This document shows positions 61,131 through 64,000 of a stretch of DNA of 64,000 bases, one piece after another; the stretch's first letter is position 1; each line of letters opens with the position of its first letter. Origin of the DNA: Thuidium tamariscinum (Eukaryota > Streptophyta > Bryopsida > Hypnales > Thuidiaceae). The notes below the pieces were generated by a model. It had not been told where the DNA came from, did not search any database, and saw nothing but the letters and a program-made list of their open reading frames with translations. Where the stretch lies: the NCBI GenBank assembly GCA_947034885.2, contig OX344750.2, forward strand, positions 14,192,053 through 14,256,052, read 5' to 3'. The position numbers and the translations under genes are program-made.

Positions 61131-61284
61131 GTAATTTTAGAATCATTTTATCCATACTAGATTAGTAAGGAGGTTGGCACCAAATTAACATAATTGGATT
61201 TTAGTGAGTAATTTTAGAATCATTTTGTCCATACTAGATTGGTATGGAGGTTGGCACCAAATTAATTTTATTGGATTTCAATGT
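61131..61284. repeat. Direct tandem duplication, period 77
   Basis: Two units begin GTAATTTTAGAATCATTTT and share CCATACTAGATT and GGAGGTTGGCACCAAATTAA. They differ at several positions, so the duplication is not recent. Confidence 0.8.
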
Positions 61285-61433
61285 ATCACCATAACACCAT
61301 ATTCACATGCCTTGAAGTTCCTGATGTAGTGTCGCTATTAGGTGCCCATCCTATCTACTTACCACCATATTCAACGTGAAGAGAAACATGAAGAGAATCT
61401 ATGACATGGCCATGGGAATAGAGACAATGTTAT

Positions 61434-62807
61434 TAAGATAGAATTACCTATATCTAATCACTTAACCCTAGAAAGCCCACGGCCATTTTGGGTTCAAAAA
61501 AATTGTAGCTTTTGAAGTGCTATAAATCTAAATGTGACTAAGTAATACACAACTTAACTGTACAATCTTGTAGTGAGCATGTTGTAGGTAGCATGGATCA
61601 AATTTGAAGTTATTTGACCACATAGATTGCAAGATTAAAATGTTTTAGTGTTGAAAAAGAATGTTGAAATTTTCCTAAAAACTCATTTAGAGGTGAAATT
61701 TGACTTCTAAACCTAAGCAAATGAAAAAACTTTAAACTACAAAGTGATTCAAAATCAGCATACAAACACATTGGTGAAAGAAAATATCATTCAATTGACT
61801 CAATGCATTTGCAAAATGGCTTGCAAATGTCAAAAAATAGGTAAGAAAAGTTGCAAAAAACACATCTAGGGCTGAACCTCCTACTAGAATGCACCTCAGT
61901 CATTGAAAACTTCTTGGATTGATGTGAAATTTTAGCAACACAAATCAGACTAATATGTGCAACTTTCCAAAAAACAATTATTGGAATTGGACACTATATG
62001 AAGAAGATACAAGCCGCCAAAGTTCATTGAAGTTGCAAAATGATGGGATTTTGAATTTCGAATTGCTCCCAAACAATCCAAACAACTTGGATTGACTTGA
62101 AAATTTCACCACAATAACTAGACTTCAAGGGGAGTAGAACCCAACAAATTTTATTCAAATCAAACATTGGATGAAGGAGATACAAGCCCCCAAAGTTGCA
62201 GCCATGAAGTGCACTTTGGTGAATCACATTGAACCTCTGTGAACTTCAATTGGCTTCCACACAATCATCACCTCTTAGATTGATCTGAAAATTTTACCAC
62301 ACAAACTAGAATAATAGGCACAAATTTTCCAACAAGTTTCATTGAATTTGAACATTGGATGCAAAAGTTACAACACTTTGAATTTTAAGAGAGGCCACTT
62401 TTTGGCCCCTTGGGCAGTTTAGGGTTAAGGAATCATGAAGAATAGGAGGCTATGCAAATTTTTCATATGTAGATAGGAAATATAGGGATTGCAATTTTTT
62501 TGTACTTTTATTCCCAAATCTGAAATTACTGTAATTTTCAAAAGTCAAAAAGTACTTTGAACCCATAGCCAAAATCTAGAGACTACTAATTCAAATCATA
62601 ACCAAAACTACTTTCCTACTTGGTACTTCCTACACACTTTATGACACTTTGGGATATGTGTCATGACCTTATTAGTTCCAATCTAGAAAATGAGAAAAAA
62701 ATATATTTTAAATTTTGATTAGAAATCTCTTCTAACCTTGGTTGGAAGTAGTCACATCCTACAAGTTGGATATGGGTTCTTGATGGGTAATAGGTGGTTC
62801 TACCTTA
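61434..62807. mobile_element. B-family TA element, interrupted by a TTAA element
   Basis: The left end TAAGATAGAATTACC and the right end GGTGGTTCTACCTTA match the ends of the intact 403-bp B copy at 36135-36537. Removing the inner TTAA element (61462-62428) leaves about 410 bp, the expected size. The right part keeps AAATGAGAAAAAAA and CCTTGGTTGGAA as in the other copy. Confidence 0.8.
61462..62428. mobile_element. TTAA-flanked (piggyBac-like) element nested in a B element
   Basis: The left end is TTAACCCTAGAAAGCCCAC and the inverted right end TTAACCCTAAACTGCCCAAG. The host B element at 36135 has a single TTAAGG exactly where this insertion sits, and here TTAA appears on both sides (61462-61465 and 62425-62428, the latter followed by GG). 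The interior is noncoding. Confidence 0.88.
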
Positions 62808-63399
62808 TTGATTGGACACTCACTCCTTACACCCCACAAATCCATTAGAAAGAGAGGTCCTTTACACAGTTGCTAAATTATCCTAAATTAAATTCAGGGC
62901 GTGATTGTTGTGGGCACATTTCTAACTGGTCGGAATAGGGCAAGTGTCTAGGATGACATCATCCAACTTTCCCTATTCCGACCAGTTAATCGAAGATCAG
63001 ACTGAGTTTATCGAACATCCCGCTATAAGAATCGATATAACAATAACGTGCAACAAAATGATTTTAGGAAAGTCTTTCCTTAAATTGCATTGCAAAAACG
63101 TAAGATTGATCTAGGTAAGTTTGCAACATTTTAAACTACCAATACCACTTACAAGGAATTCATTACTACCCGCTCATAGTATAACTCCATGGACGGGTAA
63201 CAGAATATCAGCTACTTTGAAATTGAAAATGCAATTAAAACACCTGAGGCAAAAGTAACCGTCTGTAGATCAAAAGTGGTCTGCCGAAAAAACACATTTT
63301 TCACAGGTCCCTGCAGGCTACTTACTCATATTTTTTTCGATAAAATGTCAAACGGAGGTAAATGCTAACATATTTGTACCTCTGTACAACAAGACCCTA
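62808..63399. other. 3' flank of HOP
   Basis: Composition becomes balanced from about 62900 on, consistent with a 3' UTR and downstream region. It includes the 17-bp inverted repeat at 62924-62987. Confidence 0.45.
62924..62987. repeat. Perfect 17-bp inverted repeat downstream of HOP
   Basis: AACTGGTCGGAATAGGG (62924-62940) is exactly inverted at 62971-62987, around a 30-base centre with GGATGACATCATCC. It lies about 410 bases past the HOP stop codon and may be a miniature element or a transcript-end structure. Confidence 0.75.
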
Positions 63400-64000
63400 C
63401 TACCGAACTTGCACAATGCCAGCATTGACCAATTTCTGAATTTTACCCATAACCATAGGATTCTTCATGTGCTCCTGTGCAGCCTTGGGGTTCTCCTGAA
63501 AATCAGTCAGTACCTGCAATCCAGAGGAGTCATATCAGGGCAGTAATATACTTCTGAAGACATGGCAACTACTCTCAGCAGTAAGGAATGAACAAATCTA
63601 TCACTGGACAATACCAAGACAACCTGCCAAACCAGAAAACTACTGAGACACCGACAAACCATAGACCGTCCAGAACTGGTGACTGCAGCGGGTAAAACGA
63701 TAGGTACAGGGAAACCCGCCGATGCTTGCATCCAGATCTGCTCTGACTAAAACGTGCATAAGAGAAAATCGCGTAGGGTCACATACCTGTCTCATGACTG
63801 GATCGGACAATATCCCCTGGATTTCCGGATCTTGCATTGACCTCGCCTGCAATTGAGAGAATCGACACGAAAGTGAACTCAGATAAACATGTTTGAAAGA
63901 CTGATCATCTCAACAGAACAAAGGAACAGTACCAATTCATAACGTCGAGATTTGCAATAGGCATCCCGAAACTCAGCAACTCACCTGCTTCTCTTTCAAG
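63400..64000 (-). CDS. HOP: Hsp70-Hsp90 organizing protein (HOP/STI1), C-terminal exons, partial
   Basis: Three exons are read on the minus strand: 64000-63985 (LKEKQ, cut by the window edge), 63846-63787 and 63513-63400 (stop TAG at 63402-63400). The introns are GT-AG and phase 0. The 62 visible residues form the C-terminal DP domain (DP2) of HOP. Recognisable blocks are MQDPEIQGILSDPVMRQ, then FQENPKAAQEHMKNPMV and IQKLVNAGIVQVR at the very end. HOP is a cytosolic TPR co-chaperone that bridges Hsp70 and Hsp90 during client transfer. The DP2 domain is a helical hand that supports client activation. The TPR modules must lie beyond the right edge. HOP proteins are about 550-600 residues, so roughly a tenth of the protein is seen. 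No lesion is visible, so the gene is probably functional. Confidence 0.94.

Noticed and set aside
1..64000. CRISPR arrays, operons or bacterial signals
   Set aside because: No regularly spaced identical repeats with unique spacers and no prokaryotic gene organisation; introns and transposon types are eukaryotic.
1..64000. LTR retrotransposons
   Set aside because: No long direct repeats with TG...CA ends, primer-binding site or gag-pol motifs could be found by eye, which is unusual for a gene-poor plant region. A diverged copy might still be missed without a self-alignment.

Overview
This window looks like intergenic DNA from a plant (streptophyte) nuclear genome of large size. Two clear intron-containing genes occupy only a few kilobases of the 64 kb. 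They have GT-AG introns and balanced base composition, while the surrounding DNA is strongly AT-rich. The two proteins are a GT34-family (Pfam Glyco_transf_34) Golgi glycosyltransferase in five exons (43704-45421, + strand) and the last three exons of the Hsp70-Hsp90 organizing protein HOP/STI1 (63400-64000, - strand, running off the right edge). The HOP C-terminus reads like land-plant HOP. The species cannot be fixed from the window; a large-genome non-seed plant or charophyte alga would fit the low gene density.

Almost everything else that can be explained is non-autonomous DNA transposons, many nested in one another. They are: (1) a family flanked by TTAA with termini starting CCCTWR or CCCTTTR (piggyBac-like), about a dozen copies; (2) a 3.1-kb CACTA (En/Spm-type) element and three small CACTA-derived foldback elements with 3-bp duplications; (3) two families with TA target duplications (here A, about 276 bp; B, about 403 bp); (4) a family with CATTAGA/CATAAGA termini (D); (5) two Mutator-like elements with 10-bp duplications; (6) several smaller families (C, E, F and short hairpins). 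Several insertions can be proved inside the window, because the uninterrupted sister copy of the host repeat is also present.

Decayed coding sequences lie between the elements. A Tc1-like transposase relic (49440-50125, -) is a candidate relative of the source of the TA families. A coiled-coil plus Myb/SANT pseudogene (11066-12090, -) is cut at its Myb domain by a D element. An unidentified pseudogene (50880-52900, +) is split by a TIR element with a TTAT duplication. A balanced-composition island (26650-29120) holds broken coiled-coil reading frames on both strands and a degenerate array of about 61-bp repeats.

Layout: 0-5 kb, TTAA element and CACTA element; 5.7-7.4 kb, Mutator-like element and nested D/A; 9.9-17.4 kb, CACTA MITEs, D element, Myb pseudogene and three TTAA elements; 18.8-26.7 kb, D, B, TTAA, C, A and complex repeats; 26.7-29.1 kb, gene-like island; 29.8-36.6 kb, dense TTAA/D/A/E/B cluster; 38.7-42.6 kb, F element, TA microsatellite, A copy and CCCAAGAC-type minisatellites; 42.5-45.9 kb, GT34 gene; 46.7-48.6 kb, small TIR elements; 49.4-53.3 kb, two pseudogenes; 53.6-62.8 kb, TTAA elements, a D remnant and a TTAA element nested in a B element; 63.4-64 kb, HOP.
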